The notes under the pieces were generated by a model that saw only the letters and a list, made by a program, of their open reading frames with translations, had not been told where the DNA came from and searched no databases. Below, piece by piece: positions 8,828 to 17,412 of a stretch of 41,713 nucleotides of DNA (positions within the stretch are counted from its first letter, which is position 1; each line of letters opens with the position of its first letter). Made by a program: the position numbers and the translations under genes. The stretch comes from a gamma proteobacterium symbiont of Ctena orbiculata (GTDB taxonomy: Bacteria; Pseudomonadota; Gammaproteobacteria; Chromatiales; Chromatiaceae): NCBI GenBank assembly GCA_003058525.1, contig QBVD01000015.1:1-41713 (forward strand), in the 5' to 3' direction.

Positions 8828-9092
8828 GGGCCTGTTAACACTAATCCAATACGCCCTGCTGGGGCTGTTTTCGTGCCCAGCAAGGCAGAATGAGCGTGGT
8901 GTAGTTATGCTACATGAGCGAATGATAACGCCGCTGGGGGTGAAAACAGCCCCAGCCCTTCGGGTTGAGCCTGAAAAAGCGCCACTCGGCGTTGCTCGTC
9001 GCTCATTTGGAATAACCAAACTTCTCTCCTCGCGCCTTGATTGGCGCTTTTTCAGGCACAACAGGGTGCATTGGATTAGTGTTAACAGGCCC
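8828..9092. repeat. 265-bp inverted-repeat element, copy 2
   Basis: Same GGGCCTGTTAACACTAATC ends as the copy at 2131, again flanked by TA (8826-8827 and 9093-9094). The internal sequence runs in the opposite direction to copy 1. The sub-terminal stem differs in sequence from copy 1 (CCAATACGCCCT against a later AGGGTGCATTGG) yet remains largely self-complementary, which suggests compensatory change. Two internal hairpin arms are kept. No coding sequence is supported. Confidence 0.9.
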
Positions 9093-9199
9093 TAATACCA
9101 CTCACTATCGCCAGGTCACCGATTCAGTGACTGAATATTGTGAGTAATCAGGAGTTATTTTGTATCGGTTGCGACAATGCAGCAGTTGTCAGATCAATA

Positions 9200-10888
9200 C
9201 TATCCTGTCATGCCGATATTCATCGCGCGTTCCTGTGCGATCTGATAAAGATTCAGTGCCGATATAAGGGATTTAAGTGAAGCGCTGACACTATCCTGAT
9301 CAAATGCCGCTCCGGCGAATGATTGGCCATCTATATCAAGCAGTACATAGGCAACAGCTTCCGCGTCGGTACCCTCACCGATCGCATGTTCATGATAGTC
9401 AAGAACCCGCGCTTGTGTGTGAAAGGCTTGTGTCCAGGCGTCCATAAATGCAGAGATTGCCCCCTCACCCTGTCCGTGAATAGTCCTGGCTTGGTCGTTG
9501 TCTGACAGCTTGACATCGATCACGTCACTCCCCTGGTGGGAGTCAAGGCGGTAGCCTTCCAGCCTGGTGGGGCGGATGTCGGCCACAAAGTGGTCTTGAA
9601 AGAGTTCAAAGATGGTTTTGCTGTCGACCTCTCCCTCACATGATTCGCTTGTCCGTTGCACAATGGCGGACAATTCCGTCTGGATCCAGCGCGGCAACAT
9701 CAGAGCGTAATCCCGTTCCAGGACGTAGGCCACCCCTCCCTTGCCCGACTGGCTGTTGACCCGGATTACCGCCTGATAATCCCGGCCGATATCCTGTGGG
9801 TCGATCGGCAGATAGGCGACCTGCCAGGGTTCGTCCGATTGCTGGCGATGCAGACATTTACGAATAGCATCCTGATGGGAACCTGAGAAGGCGGTATACA
9901 CCAACTCCCCCACCCAGGGGTGTCGCGGGTGCACCGGCAGGCCTGTGCACTGAGCATAGATCTGAATAATCTCGTCAGGTCGGGAGAGATCGATCTCCGG
10001 ATCAATACCCTGACTATAGAGATTCATGCCCATTGTAATCAGATCCATATTGCCGGTTCGCTCACCATTGCCCATCAATGTACCCTCAACCCGATCGGCA
10101 CCGGCAAGCAGGGCGAGTTCTGCGGCGGCTATCGCGCATCCACGATCATTATGGGTGTGAACAGAGACGATTACCGATTCGCGGTTCTGCAGATGTCGGC
10201 AGAAGTATTCAACCTGGTCTGCAAACAGATTTGGGGTGCTGCTCTCCACCGTGGCGGGCAGGTTGATAATACAGGGATCATCCGGTGAGGGCCGCCAGAC
10301 ATCGATGACCGCCGCGCAGACCTCTACGGCGTAATCCCATTCGGTATTTGAAAAACTCTCCGGTGAATATTGAAACACCCATTCGGTTTCAGGGTGGTTG
10401 GCGGCCTCCCTTTGCAGCATTTCTGCTCCTTGAACAGCAATTTCCCTGATACCGTCACGATTACGGTTAAAAACCCTTTCACGCTGCACCGTGGAGGTGG
10501 AATTGTAGACATGTACAATTGCCCGGTGTACGCCCTTCAAGGACTCGAAGGTCTTGCGGATCAATGTTTCACGGGCTTGCACCAGAACCTGGATCGTGAC
10601 GTCGCGTGGAATCTGATCCTCTTCGATCAGCCAGCGCACGAAGTCATAATCGGTTTGGCTGGCGGCGGGGAAACCGACTTCTATCTGTTTCAGACCGAGC
10701 TTCACCAGGAGTGCCCACAAACGGCGTTTCTGTACCACATTCATGGGTTCAAGCAATGCCTGGTTGCCATCGCGTAAATCGACGCTGGCCCAGATCGGAG
10801 CACTATCGATCGTCTGGTTTGGCCACTGGCGGTCGTGCATCGGCACGGCCTGCATAGGACGGTATTTACGGTGGTCAAATCGGTTCAC
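9200..10888 (-). CDS. leuA: 2-isopropylmalate synthase, long (type 2) form
   Basis: The 562-aa enzyme condenses acetyl-CoA with 2-oxoisovalerate, the first committed step of leucine synthesis. DLRDGNQALLEPM holds the metal-binding/catalytic DG(N)Q region, HTHNDRGCAIAA is the conserved HxH metal motif, and GERTGN follows. The TIM-barrel is followed by linker domains and a C-terminal LeuA dimer/allosteric domain (about residues 430-560, GEGTDAEAVAYVLLDIDG). The long N-terminus with RYRPM and WPNQ is typical of the form seen in Actinobacteria, fungi and some Proteobacteria. GTG 10888 has an AGGAG site 7 nt upstream. It is divergent from an Lrp/AsnC regulator, a likely control partner. Confidence 0.95.
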   Translation of the reverse strand: MNRFDHRKYRPMQAVPMHDRQWPNQTIDSAPIWASVDLRDGNQALLEPMNVVQKRRLWALLVKLGLKQIEVGFPAASQTDYDFVRWLIEEDQIPRDVTIQVLVQARETLIRKTFESLKGVHRAIVHVYNSTSTVQRERVFNRNRDGIREIAVQGAEMLQREAANHPETEWVFQYSPESFSNTEWDYAVEVCAAVIDVWRPSPDDPCIINLPATVESSTPNLFADQVEYFCRHLQNRESVIVSVHTHNDRGCAIAAAELALLAGADRVEGTLMGNGERTGNMDLITMGMNLYSQGIDPEIDLSRPDEIIQIYAQCTGLPVHPRHPWVGELVYTAFSGSHQDAIRKCLHRQQSDEPWQVAYLPIDPQDIGRDYQAVIRVNSQSGKGGVAYVLERDYALMLPRWIQTELSAIVQRTSESCEGEVDSKTIFELFQDHFVADIRPTRLEGYRLDSHQGSDVIDVKLSDNDQARTIHGQGEGAISAFMDAWTQAFHTQARVLDYHEHAIGEGTDAEAVAYVLLDIDGQSFAGAAFDQDSVSASLKSLISALNLYQIAQERAMNIGMTG

Positions 10889-11219
10889 GGTGAATCTCCT
10901 GCAGCAGATTTATTGGCTAATTATGTGAGCTCTTGCTGGCAACCGGGATGTCGTCACCGGCCATAACCAAATCCCTGGTCTTTATATGGCGATGAGGACT
11001 CCCCTGTGCAAACCCTAATGGGGTGATTGCCCCGTAACCGGAACTTGTGATTCCGGATCTTATGAGTACGGCTTGTGGCCGATGGTGAAAGATTAATGCA
11101 GAATGACCGGCAATGGATTGCGAAATATACTTTAATATTTGCAAAAAAAATAAAAAAATAGCTAAAATATATAAAATAACGCAATAAAGTAGCGAAAAAT
11201 TTGACGATAGGGCAACTTG
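10889..11219. promoter_or_regulatory. leuA-lrp divergent regulatory region
   Basis: A 331-nt gap holds both promoters. The part nearest the regulator (11130-11205) is very AT-rich with A and T tracts, typical of Lrp-type binding. The leuA-proximal part, read on the reverse strand, has short hairpins (for example CCGGAA...TTCCGG around 11036-11058). I looked for a leucine-rich leader peptide typical of attenuation and saw none. Confidence 0.5.
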
Positions 11220-11681
11220 ATGAATCTGGACCGCTACGATCGACACATACTAGATGAACTGCAGCGGGATGGACGTATCAGTAATCAGGACCTGGCCGAA
11301 CGGATCGGTCTCTCTCCCTCGCCCTGCCTGCGTCGGGTACGCGCGTTGGAGGAGTCCGGCATCATCACCGGATATAGGGCCCAACTGGATGCGGGCAAAT
11401 TGGATCTCAAACTGATGGCGCTGATACACATCGCCATGGATCGTCATACCCCTGAGCGTTTTGAAAATTTCGAACATAAGATCAAAAACCTGCCGGAGGT
11501 TCTGGAGTGTCTGCTGATCACCGGCCAAGATGCGGACTATCAAGTCAAGGTGGTAGTGCGGGATATGGAGGCCTATCAGGCCCTTTTATTGAATAAGATC
11601 ACACGTATCGAAGGGGTAACGGGTGTCCACTCCAGTTTTGTCATGCGCAAGGTAGTGGACAAAAGGGCGTTGCCGGTTTGA
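11220..11681 (+). CDS. Lrp/AsnC-family transcriptional regulator
   Basis: The 153-aa protein has an N-terminal winged helix-turn-helix (about 5-60; DRYDRHILDELQRDGRISNQDLAERIGLSPSPCLRRVRALE) and a C-terminal RAM/AsnC effector domain (about 65-150, with LITGQDADYQVKVVV). These proteins form octamers that bind amino acids, often leucine, and control amino-acid metabolism. ATG 11220 is preferred over the TTG immediately before it. It is transcribed divergently from leuA, which it probably regulates along with itself. Confidence 0.93.
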   Translation: MNLDRYDRHILDELQRDGRISNQDLAERIGLSPSPCLRRVRALEESGIITGYRAQLDAGKLDLKLMALIHIAMDRHTPERFENFEHKIKNLPEVLECLLITGQDADYQVKVVVRDMEAYQALLLNKITRIEGVTGVHSSFVMRKVVDKRALPV

Positions 11682-11757
11682 GGCGGCGATCTACAATCAA
11701 TTATTGATGGGGCCGGCATCCTATTGCCCCGCTGAGTCCCACAACCTGATCCTTCGT

Positions 11758-12255
11758 CTATGCGCTGTTTTGCGCCTCGGTCAGTAATGGGGTCTGATAA
11801 AAGTGTTGGGACAGCCAGTTGACCGCCTCTTCCTCATCATAGAAGGACTTTACCGGGATATCCTTGAAATAGGTATTGGCCGCAATGCGCGTCATGATAA
11901 CATCCTTGTGATCCCGTTCTATGAAGGCAACTGCCTTCAAGCGCCGTTTTGTCTGCTGAAGCATGGCTATCTGCACTGGAATTGAGATAGCGTAGCGCCC
12001 CTTTCTTACGATCAGTGTGGGAAGTGGGAGAGTGAACCTGTCCAAATAGTCAGTGACGGGTTTGATATCCTGTTCTGCCAGTTCTCCATTCGTATAGATG
12101 ACAGCATGCAGATAGCGACCATCTTCTATACAGAGGGAGACTTTTCCAGTGTCAAGCGGTTCCATGCATATGATTATAGCCGATCCCGCACGACTGTATG
12201 TGTCCGAAATTTTCGGCTGTAAAAAATTAAGTCGCGTTGCTGTTTGAGTGTTCAT
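11758..12255 (-). CDS. SpoIIAA/STAS-like domain protein
   Basis: The 165-aa product ends with a SpoIIAA-like pattern: alternating strands, then KAVAFIERDHK, a helix, YFKDIPVKSFYDEEEAVNWLSQHF. Such small proteins have a STAS/CRAL-TRIO-like fold and unknown roles. No signal peptide or membrane segment is evident. The start at 12255 (ATG after GGAA, 8 nt) is chosen over a GTG at 12279. It is a single gene convergent with the Lrp-like regulator. Confidence 0.6.
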   Translation of the reverse strand: MNTQTATRLNFLQPKISDTYSRAGSAIIICMEPLDTGKVSLCIEDGRYLHAVIYTNGELAEQDIKPVTDYLDRFTLPLPTLIVRKGRYAISIPVQIAMLQQTKRRLKAVAFIERDHKDVIMTRIAANTYFKDIPVKSFYDEEEAVNWLSQHFYQTPLLTEAQNSA

Positions 12256-12692
12256 GTAGCTGTTTCCATGCATTTGCACAGGCCCGATATGAGGTATGAG
12301 AACTGCCCCGTATCGAGGCTGTTAATCGCTCCCTCTCTCTATTACACAGGTGTCAATGATTGAAATTTGGGCCGGCGGCGGTGTTGCCACCACGAAAGGA
12401 CATCGATTTGGCGCAGATCATCGGCTGTCAAGTGGGAGTCACCTTCCCTTCATCACCGCCATCCATGTCGTTCCTGAATGGGTGAAAATCGTAAATAATA
12501 TCTTTATATTCAGAATCTTAAATATTTTTTATCCATGGTAGCGTCTTAAGCAAAGATTAATAAAAATCCACTTGAATAATTTTGGATTCGTCATATACTT
12601 CCTTCTGTAAATGGGAAAAATATCCCAAATTATCCACATACGACTATATACAGCGCATTTGCCTAGGAATGTGTGTAGCGGAGGATATGTTA
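12256..12692. other. Intergenic region upstream of DUF5666 lipoprotein
   Basis: No supported gene. The segment 12480-12660 is AT-rich and probably holds the promoter of the lipoprotein gene. GGAGG at 12680-12684 is its ribosome site. Confidence 0.5.
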
Positions 12693-14147
12693 ATGAATCA
12701 GTCTAAATCAGTAATGTTTGCTTCTACCTTTTTTATCGCTTTACTTGGGGCCTGTGGTGGTGGTGGAAGCGGTGACAGCGCAACCAGCAGCGGTGGTGAT
12801 TTCATCACCGTTGGCAGGATCGATGGGTTTGGCAGTGTTTATGTCAATGGCATCAGGTTCGATACTTCACATACCCAATATCGGGTCGACGACGAACAGG
12901 GTTATGACGACTCATCGCTGGCGGTGGGAATGAAGGTGCGGGTGGAAGGATCAGTGAATCGGGATGATATGACGGGTGTTGCCGATGTCATTACCTATGA
13001 TGATGACCTGGAGGGCCCGATAGATAGCGGATCTCTTGTGAAAAACAGTGAAATGGCCACTTTTACCATCTTAAGGATGGCTGTCATGGTGGATGCCAAC
13101 AGTACTGTGTTCGATGACGGGGCATCGTTTGAAGGCCTTGCCGAGGGACAAGAGATCGAAGTCAGTGGCTTTTTCGATGGCAGTCAGATTGTCGCATCCC
13201 GGCTTGAACTGCAAAACGATAATGATAGCGATTATGAGATAAAGGGAACGGTCACCAGCTATGACGGCAGTGAGATCACGCTGGTTTTGCAGAACGGAGT
13301 GGTAGCCGGGCCGTATCCCATCAGTTTAAATGTCGATTTGGATATACCCGCAGATCCTCTCGGCCTGTTTGTTGAGCTGAAGCTTGACAGCAGCGGGGGT
13401 CCTGCAGAGGTTGTTCGCATCGAGAGCGATGACAGCGATCTTCTCGATGATGATGACGAGGATGTCTCACTGCGCGGGATTCTTTCAGGCGACGGAAATG
13501 GTGGATTTTCAGTGAATGGGGTCCAGATCGAAATTTCCCCGGATACACGCTATGAACCCGATACACTCGAGGGCAACCTCGATGCAGGGATGGAGGTGGA
13601 AGTCGAAGGTCATATGCAGGGCGACATACTGATAGCCGAAAAGATAGAGGCTGAAGACGGCGAGATCGAAATTGAAGCCCGGGTGAGCGGTGTTCAAAGC
13701 GTCGATGCGAAGAATGGTACGGTTACCCTGGACCTGGGTAACAGTCAGAGTCTGAATATTGTGACCGATAACTCGACACTGTTTGAGGATAGTTCCGATT
13801 TTGATCAGGATGACGATGGCAGCTTCAATCTCGATGAGTTGATGGATGGAGATTATGTTGAGGTGGAGCTTAAGCGCATGGGTGATCAGTATATTGCCAT
13901 CAGTATAGAGCGGGAGGATGAGTCGTCAGCGACAAAAGTAGAGGCACCGATCGATGCATTCAGCAGCCAGGTTTCTGTTACCCTGGTCGGCGCTGTATTC
14001 ACTGTGTATGAAGCTACGGAATACAAGCTGGATGATGATCTGACAGACGCTGACTCATTTTTCAGTCAGTTGAATATCGGCGAAAGGGCCAAGATAAAGG
14101 ACCGGGACGGGGATGCTTCCGTCGAAGAGATTGAATTGGAGCGATAA
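12693..14147 (+). CDS. DUF5666-repeat lipoprotein, acidic
   Basis: The 484-aa protein begins with a lipoprotein signal: MNQSKSVMFASTFFIALLGAC with Cys at the lipobox, then a Gly/Ser linker. The rest is a series of about five beta-rich units of DUF5666 type, with recurring G-x-V...G-F-G-S-V-x-V-x-G and L-x-x-G-M-x-V-x-V-E-G segments, very rich in Asp and Glu. Acidic repeats suggest an extracytoplasmic, possibly cation-binding protein; the function of DUF5666 is unknown. Start chosen at the second ATG, 8 nt from GGAGG (12680-12684); longer in-frame starts would bury the signal peptide. Monocistronic, with a terminator after it. Confidence 0.85.
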   Translation: MNQSKSVMFASTFFIALLGACGGGGSGDSATSSGGDFITVGRIDGFGSVYVNGIRFDTSHTQYRVDDEQGYDDSSLAVGMKVRVEGSVNRDDMTGVADVITYDDDLEGPIDSGSLVKNSEMATFTILRMAVMVDANSTVFDDGASFEGLAEGQEIEVSGFFDGSQIVASRLELQNDNDSDYEIKGTVTSYDGSEITLVLQNGVVAGPYPISLNVDLDIPADPLGLFVELKLDSSGGPAEVVRIESDDSDLLDDDDEDVSLRGILSGDGNGGFSVNGVQIEISPDTRYEPDTLEGNLDAGMEVEVEGHMQGDILIAEKIEAEDGEIEIEARVSGVQSVDAKNGTVTLDLGNSQSLNIVTDNSTLFEDSSDFDQDDDGSFNLDELMDGDYVEVELKRMGDQYIAISIEREDESSATKVEAPIDAFSSQVSVTLVGAVFTVYEATEYKLDDDLTDADSFFSQLNIGERAKIKDRDGDASVEEIELER

Positions 14148-14206
14148 GGTTTTTCGGAGCCATTAGCCTATACTTTTTCACTGTATCAATGTTTTGCCAG
14201 AGCTTG

Positions 14207-14248
14207 GCGGCAGATGCTTCGATAAGAGGCGTCTGCTGTCATTTTTTT
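14207..14248 (+). terminator. Rho-independent terminator after DUF5666 gene
   Basis: GCAGATGC (14210-14217) pairs with GCGTCTGC (14229-14236) across a 11-nt loop, with further G-U/C-G pairs outside, followed by seven T residues (14242-14248). Confidence 0.7.
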
Positions 14249-14466
14249 GTGAGTGACCGAGGCCATGCAAATATACTGCTCATGCATTGATCAACTCCTT
14301 TCGAGTACAATAGCGTCAGGTAAGCCAATATTAAAAGGCTTTGGTATTTGCCTGTGTAATTAGTGGTTGTATGGCTTGTTGACCGGTGCTTGTTGTAAAT
14401 GCGCTCTTTGATATATGCTCGTATAAATAAACAAGATTGGGGTCTCCTGACCCATTGGAACAGGCC

Positions 14467-15636
14467 ATGTCGGTATTCAGATCGTTTATTCAACATCTCG
14501 GTGATAACTCCCGCATCTACTCGATAGGTGAACTGGATAAACTCATTTCCTCGGATGAGCATCCGGCGTATATGCGTAAGCATCGCGCTGAGCTGTTGCT
14601 TGAACGAATACGCTTTATCGCTTCGCTGTTATCAATCTTGATTCCCTTCTGGCTGGTCATCGACTTCTTGCTTCTGCCATTAAATCTGTTTTGGCCAATT
14701 GTGGCGATCAGGTTGTTGTCGACTGCACATTTTGTCTATCTGGCACGTTATCGTACAGAACAGGCCACGCTTAAAACGAGCCTGCTCCTGCTGGCAGGAA
14801 TGCTGATCAATCTACCGTTGACATTCTTCGCCTCGGCTCACTATTTGGCGATGGTTCCACCGGAAAGTGTTTATCATCTTCCACTGGCGCTATATACACT
14901 CTTGCCCTACATCGCAGTTGGCCTGTTGGGATTGTTTCCACTGACACTCCTGGAGTGTGCGGTATTGGCACTGCTGATAGCCATGTTGACTGTGACAGGT
15001 TGGAGTTACTATGCGACTGTACCGGCATTGGAGCTATTGCCGACCTTGTGGCTGCTGATAATCATTCTGGGGATTGTGTTATTCACATCCACGATTCAGT
15101 TGCAGTATATGATCTCAATGATAACACGTACGGATCACGATCCCGTGACGGGTGCGCAGACCAGAAAGTCCGGAGTGCAGAGTCTGGCAAAAGCCTTTCA
15201 GCAGGCTAAATTACAAAATGAATTTCTGAGTATCGCGCTTGTTGATCTCGATAATGTGCAGAATATCATCGCTGAATTTGACTACGCGACTTATGACCAT
15301 GTCGTACTGGAAGCGGCCGATATATTGTCCGATGGCCTGCGCCACAACGATATGCTGGTCCATTGGGGGGAAAAGGTTTTTATGATGATTTTGCCGGGCA
15401 CGGATTGCAAGGGGGCAAGGATTATTGCGCAACGAGTTCTCAATCAGGGCCTCGGCACCCTGCCTGATGGGCGTCCGGTCACGGCCAGTATCGGGGTTTG
15501 CGAAAGATCAGCCGATGAAATTGAGGAATGGTCCGGCATGTTGGAACTGGTTGATAACCGCAGAGATGACGCGAAGAGACAAGGTAAGGACCGGTATATC
15601 ATTTGCAATGAAGAAATAGGAATGGCTGCAGAATAG
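14467..15636 (+). CDS. Multi-spanning membrane protein with degenerate GGDEF domain
   Basis: The 389-aa product has about six hydrophobic helices in its first 210 residues, resembling MASE-type integral sensor regions, then a GGDEF-fold domain from about residue 220 (DHDPVTGAQTRKSGVQSL; LSIALVDLDNVQNI). The signature position reads HWGEKVFMMILP, so the catalytic GG(D/E)EF is lost, and no RxxD site is seen. It is unlikely to make c-di-GMP and may act as a receptor or scaffold. ATG 14467 is chosen; TTG 14437 in frame would add ten residues. The ribosome site is weak. It stands alone between the DUF5666 gene and the arg genes. Confidence 0.8.
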   Translation: MSVFRSFIQHLGDNSRIYSIGELDKLISSDEHPAYMRKHRAELLLERIRFIASLLSILIPFWLVIDFLLLPLNLFWPIVAIRLLSTAHFVYLARYRTEQATLKTSLLLLAGMLINLPLTFFASAHYLAMVPPESVYHLPLALYTLLPYIAVGLLGLFPLTLLECAVLALLIAMLTVTGWSYYATVPALELLPTLWLLIIILGIVLFTSTIQLQYMISMITRTDHDPVTGAQTRKSGVQSLAKAFQQAKLQNEFLSIALVDLDNVQNIIAEFDYATYDHVVLEAADILSDGLRHNDMLVHWGEKVFMMILPGTDCKGARIIAQRVLNQGLGTLPDGRPVTASIGVCERSADEIEEWSGMLELVDNRRDDAKRQGKDRYIICNEEIGMAAE

Positions 15637-15790
15637 GTTATTGTCTTTAAATCAGGCTTTAATCTTATCGGCGGAGCCGGGTGTGCAACAAAGCTAGCCC
15701 CGCGCGGCCTGGTATCCTTTCGTAAAAGTTGGTCTGTCGATCTGTTGTTACGCCTGATGCAGCAGGATGCTGAGGCGAGAAACCCATTGT

Positions 15791-15931
15791 CTATTGAAGC
15801 TTTAGAAACTCCGGTATAAGCCAGGGATCTCCCAAAACAACGCTCACATGGTTAATGATCAACAACATAAAGCCCATTAACAGCAGGGTATAGCCGGTTA
15901 GGCGCTGGAGGTCCGCTACTGCCTCTGTCAT
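15791..15931 (-). CDS. Small membrane protein, 46 aa
   Basis: The reverse strand encodes MTEAVADLQRLTGYTLLLMG followed by FMLLIINHVSVVLGDPWLIPEF. The middle 20-24 residues are a convincing single transmembrane helix. A GAGGAGAC site lies just upstream of the ATG at 15931, a strong translation signal for so short a frame. It follows argA on the same strand, about 135 nt away and separated by a GC-rich hairpin, so it may be independently expressed. No family is recognised. Small size lowers confidence, but the ribosome site and clean membrane helix favour a real gene. Confidence 0.6.
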   Translation of the reverse strand: MTEAVADLQRLTGYTLLLMGFMLLIINHVSVVLGDPWLIPEFLKLQ

Positions 15932-16020
15932 GGTTGTCTCCTCGTTTGTTTTCAGATCACGAAACTATTATTAGCAGGAGATCCATGAATATAACAGAGT
16001 ATTTTAGTAGGGAAATGGGC

Positions 16021-16048
16021 GGCCGCCCTGGAACTTCCCGGGGCGGCC
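16021..16048 (-). terminator. GC-rich hairpin downstream of argA
   Basis: GGCCGCCC (16021-16028) pairs perfectly with GGGCGGCC (16041-16048). It lies 19 nt after the argA stop on the reverse strand. A clear T run is missing, so it could be a weak terminator or an mRNA-end stabiliser. Confidence 0.45.
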
Positions 16049-16066
16049 GTTCTGAGGATGGCCGGC

Positions 16067-17395
16067 TCAGATCTTCTTCATGAAGACTATTGCGTTACGA
16101 CGGTAGTTGTAGAGTGCCTGTTTGCGCATTGGCAGGTCACGCAGATCGGCCTGTACAAAACCCCGTTCCCTGAACCAGTGAGCGGCTTGGGTGGTCAATA
16201 TGAAAAGCTTATCTATCCCATTCTGCTGCGCTTTCCTTTCCATATAAGCCAACAGCCGGTCACCCCGATCACTGCCCCGATATTCGGGATGTACCACCAC
16301 ACAGGCCAGTTCGGCCATCGCCTCCTTGGGATAGGGGAAGAGTGCGGCACACGCAATCGCCATGCCATCCCTCTCCATTAGGGTGAAACCGTCGATCTCT
16401 GTCTCCAGCAGCTCACGGGAACGACGAACCAGAACACCTGTCTTCTCGAGCGGCTCAATCAGTTCCAGTAGGCCGCCCACGTCATCGATACGGGCAGTAC
16501 GGGTCTCTTCATAGGGCTCGGCGGTGATAAGCGTGCCGATACCGTCCCGGGTGAAGAGCTCTTTCAGCAGCGCCCCGTCTCGCTTACGGTTGACGATATG
16601 GATGCGCTTGACGCCACTGCGGCATGCATAGACGGCAGCCTCGAGATGATGCCTGAGATCATCCGGTAACTTTTTACGCCGTTGCAGCAACGCATCAACC
16701 TGTTTTGGAACAATATTCGTGATCAGTTGGTTGCGCGAGTCAGTCACCCCTTTGGCTTCGACAAGCGAGATCAGTTTTTCGGCGCCCAATGCAACTGCCA
16801 CCGATGCGGCGACATCGGCGGAACTCAGATTGAATACCTCGCCTGTAGGGGAGTACCCCAGCGGCGGTACAATGGCGATGGCACCTGCCTGTAGCCGTTG
16901 TTCCAGCCCTGTTGCGTCCACCCGACGAACCTCACCGGTATGACAGTAGTCGATGCCGTTCCTGACACCGATCGGCTTGGCGGTGACAAAGTTTCCCGAG
17001 GCAGCCCGGATGCGGACACCCGCCATGGGCGAGTTTGCCAATCCCATCGACAACAGGGCCTCTATCTCCACCCGTACCGATCCGGCAGCCTCTTTTACAC
17101 AGGTCAATGCAGCATTGTCGGTGACGCGCAAGCCTTCGGCATATGCTGTTTTCACACCCCGGGTCTTGAGTCGTTCCTCGATTTGAGGACGGGCGCCGTG
17201 AACCAACACGAGGCGTATTCCCAAACCATGCAAGAGGGCGATGTCGTGTATCAGGTTGGCGAATCCGGCATCCACAACCGCCTCTCCCCCGAAGGAGATG
17301 ATGAAGGTACGGCCTCGATGGGCATGGATATACGGGGATGAGCCCCGAAACCAGTCGACGAAGCTGTCTGGAACGTTGTTCGTGGGTTTTGTCAT
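16067..17395 (-). CDS. argA: N-acetylglutamate synthase (amino-acid kinase-GNAT fusion)
   Basis: The 442-aa enzyme acetylates glutamate, starting arginine synthesis. The N-terminal amino-acid kinase fold (about 20-290; FIISFGGEAV, LVLVHGARPQIEERL, IVPPLGYSPTGEVFNL) holds the arginine feedback site in classical ArgA. The C-terminal GNAT acetyltransferase domain (about 295-440) includes CVVVHPEYRGSDRGDRLL, the acetyl-CoA binding loop. Length is standard. It lies 17 nt after argE in the same direction, forming an argE-argA operon. Confidence 0.97.
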   Translation of the reverse strand: MTKPTNNVPDSFVDWFRGSSPYIHAHRGRTFIISFGGEAVVDAGFANLIHDIALLHGLGIRLVLVHGARPQIEERLKTRGVKTAYAEGLRVTDNAALTCVKEAAGSVRVEIEALLSMGLANSPMAGVRIRAASGNFVTAKPIGVRNGIDYCHTGEVRRVDATGLEQRLQAGAIAIVPPLGYSPTGEVFNLSSADVAASVAVALGAEKLISLVEAKGVTDSRNQLITNIVPKQVDALLQRRKKLPDDLRHHLEAAVYACRSGVKRIHIVNRKRDGALLKELFTRDGIGTLITAEPYEETRTARIDDVGGLLELIEPLEKTGVLVRRSRELLETEIDGFTLMERDGMAIACAALFPYPKEAMAELACVVVHPEYRGSDRGDRLLAYMERKAQQNGIDKLFILTTQAAHWFRERGFVQADLRDLPMRKQALYNYRRNAIVFMKKI

Positions 17396-17412
17396 ACAGT
17401 TTAACCCATTGT

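Noticed and set aside
8825-9061. Minus-strand frames of 60-78 codons inside the repeat elements, similar between copies
   Set aside because: Similarity follows from the DNA repeat; the frames contain the hairpins and terminal repeats, have no ribosome site and match no recognised family.
10370-10777. 135-codon frame antisense to leuA
   Set aside because: It is a shadow of the conserved leuA frame.
10889-11219. Leucine attenuator leader or T-box before leuA
   Set aside because: No Leu-codon run, leader ORF with a ribosome site, or terminator/antiterminator pair was found.
12350-12541. 63-codon frame upstream of the DUF5666 gene
   Set aside because: There is no ribosome site and the composition is irregular; the segment looks like promoter DNA.
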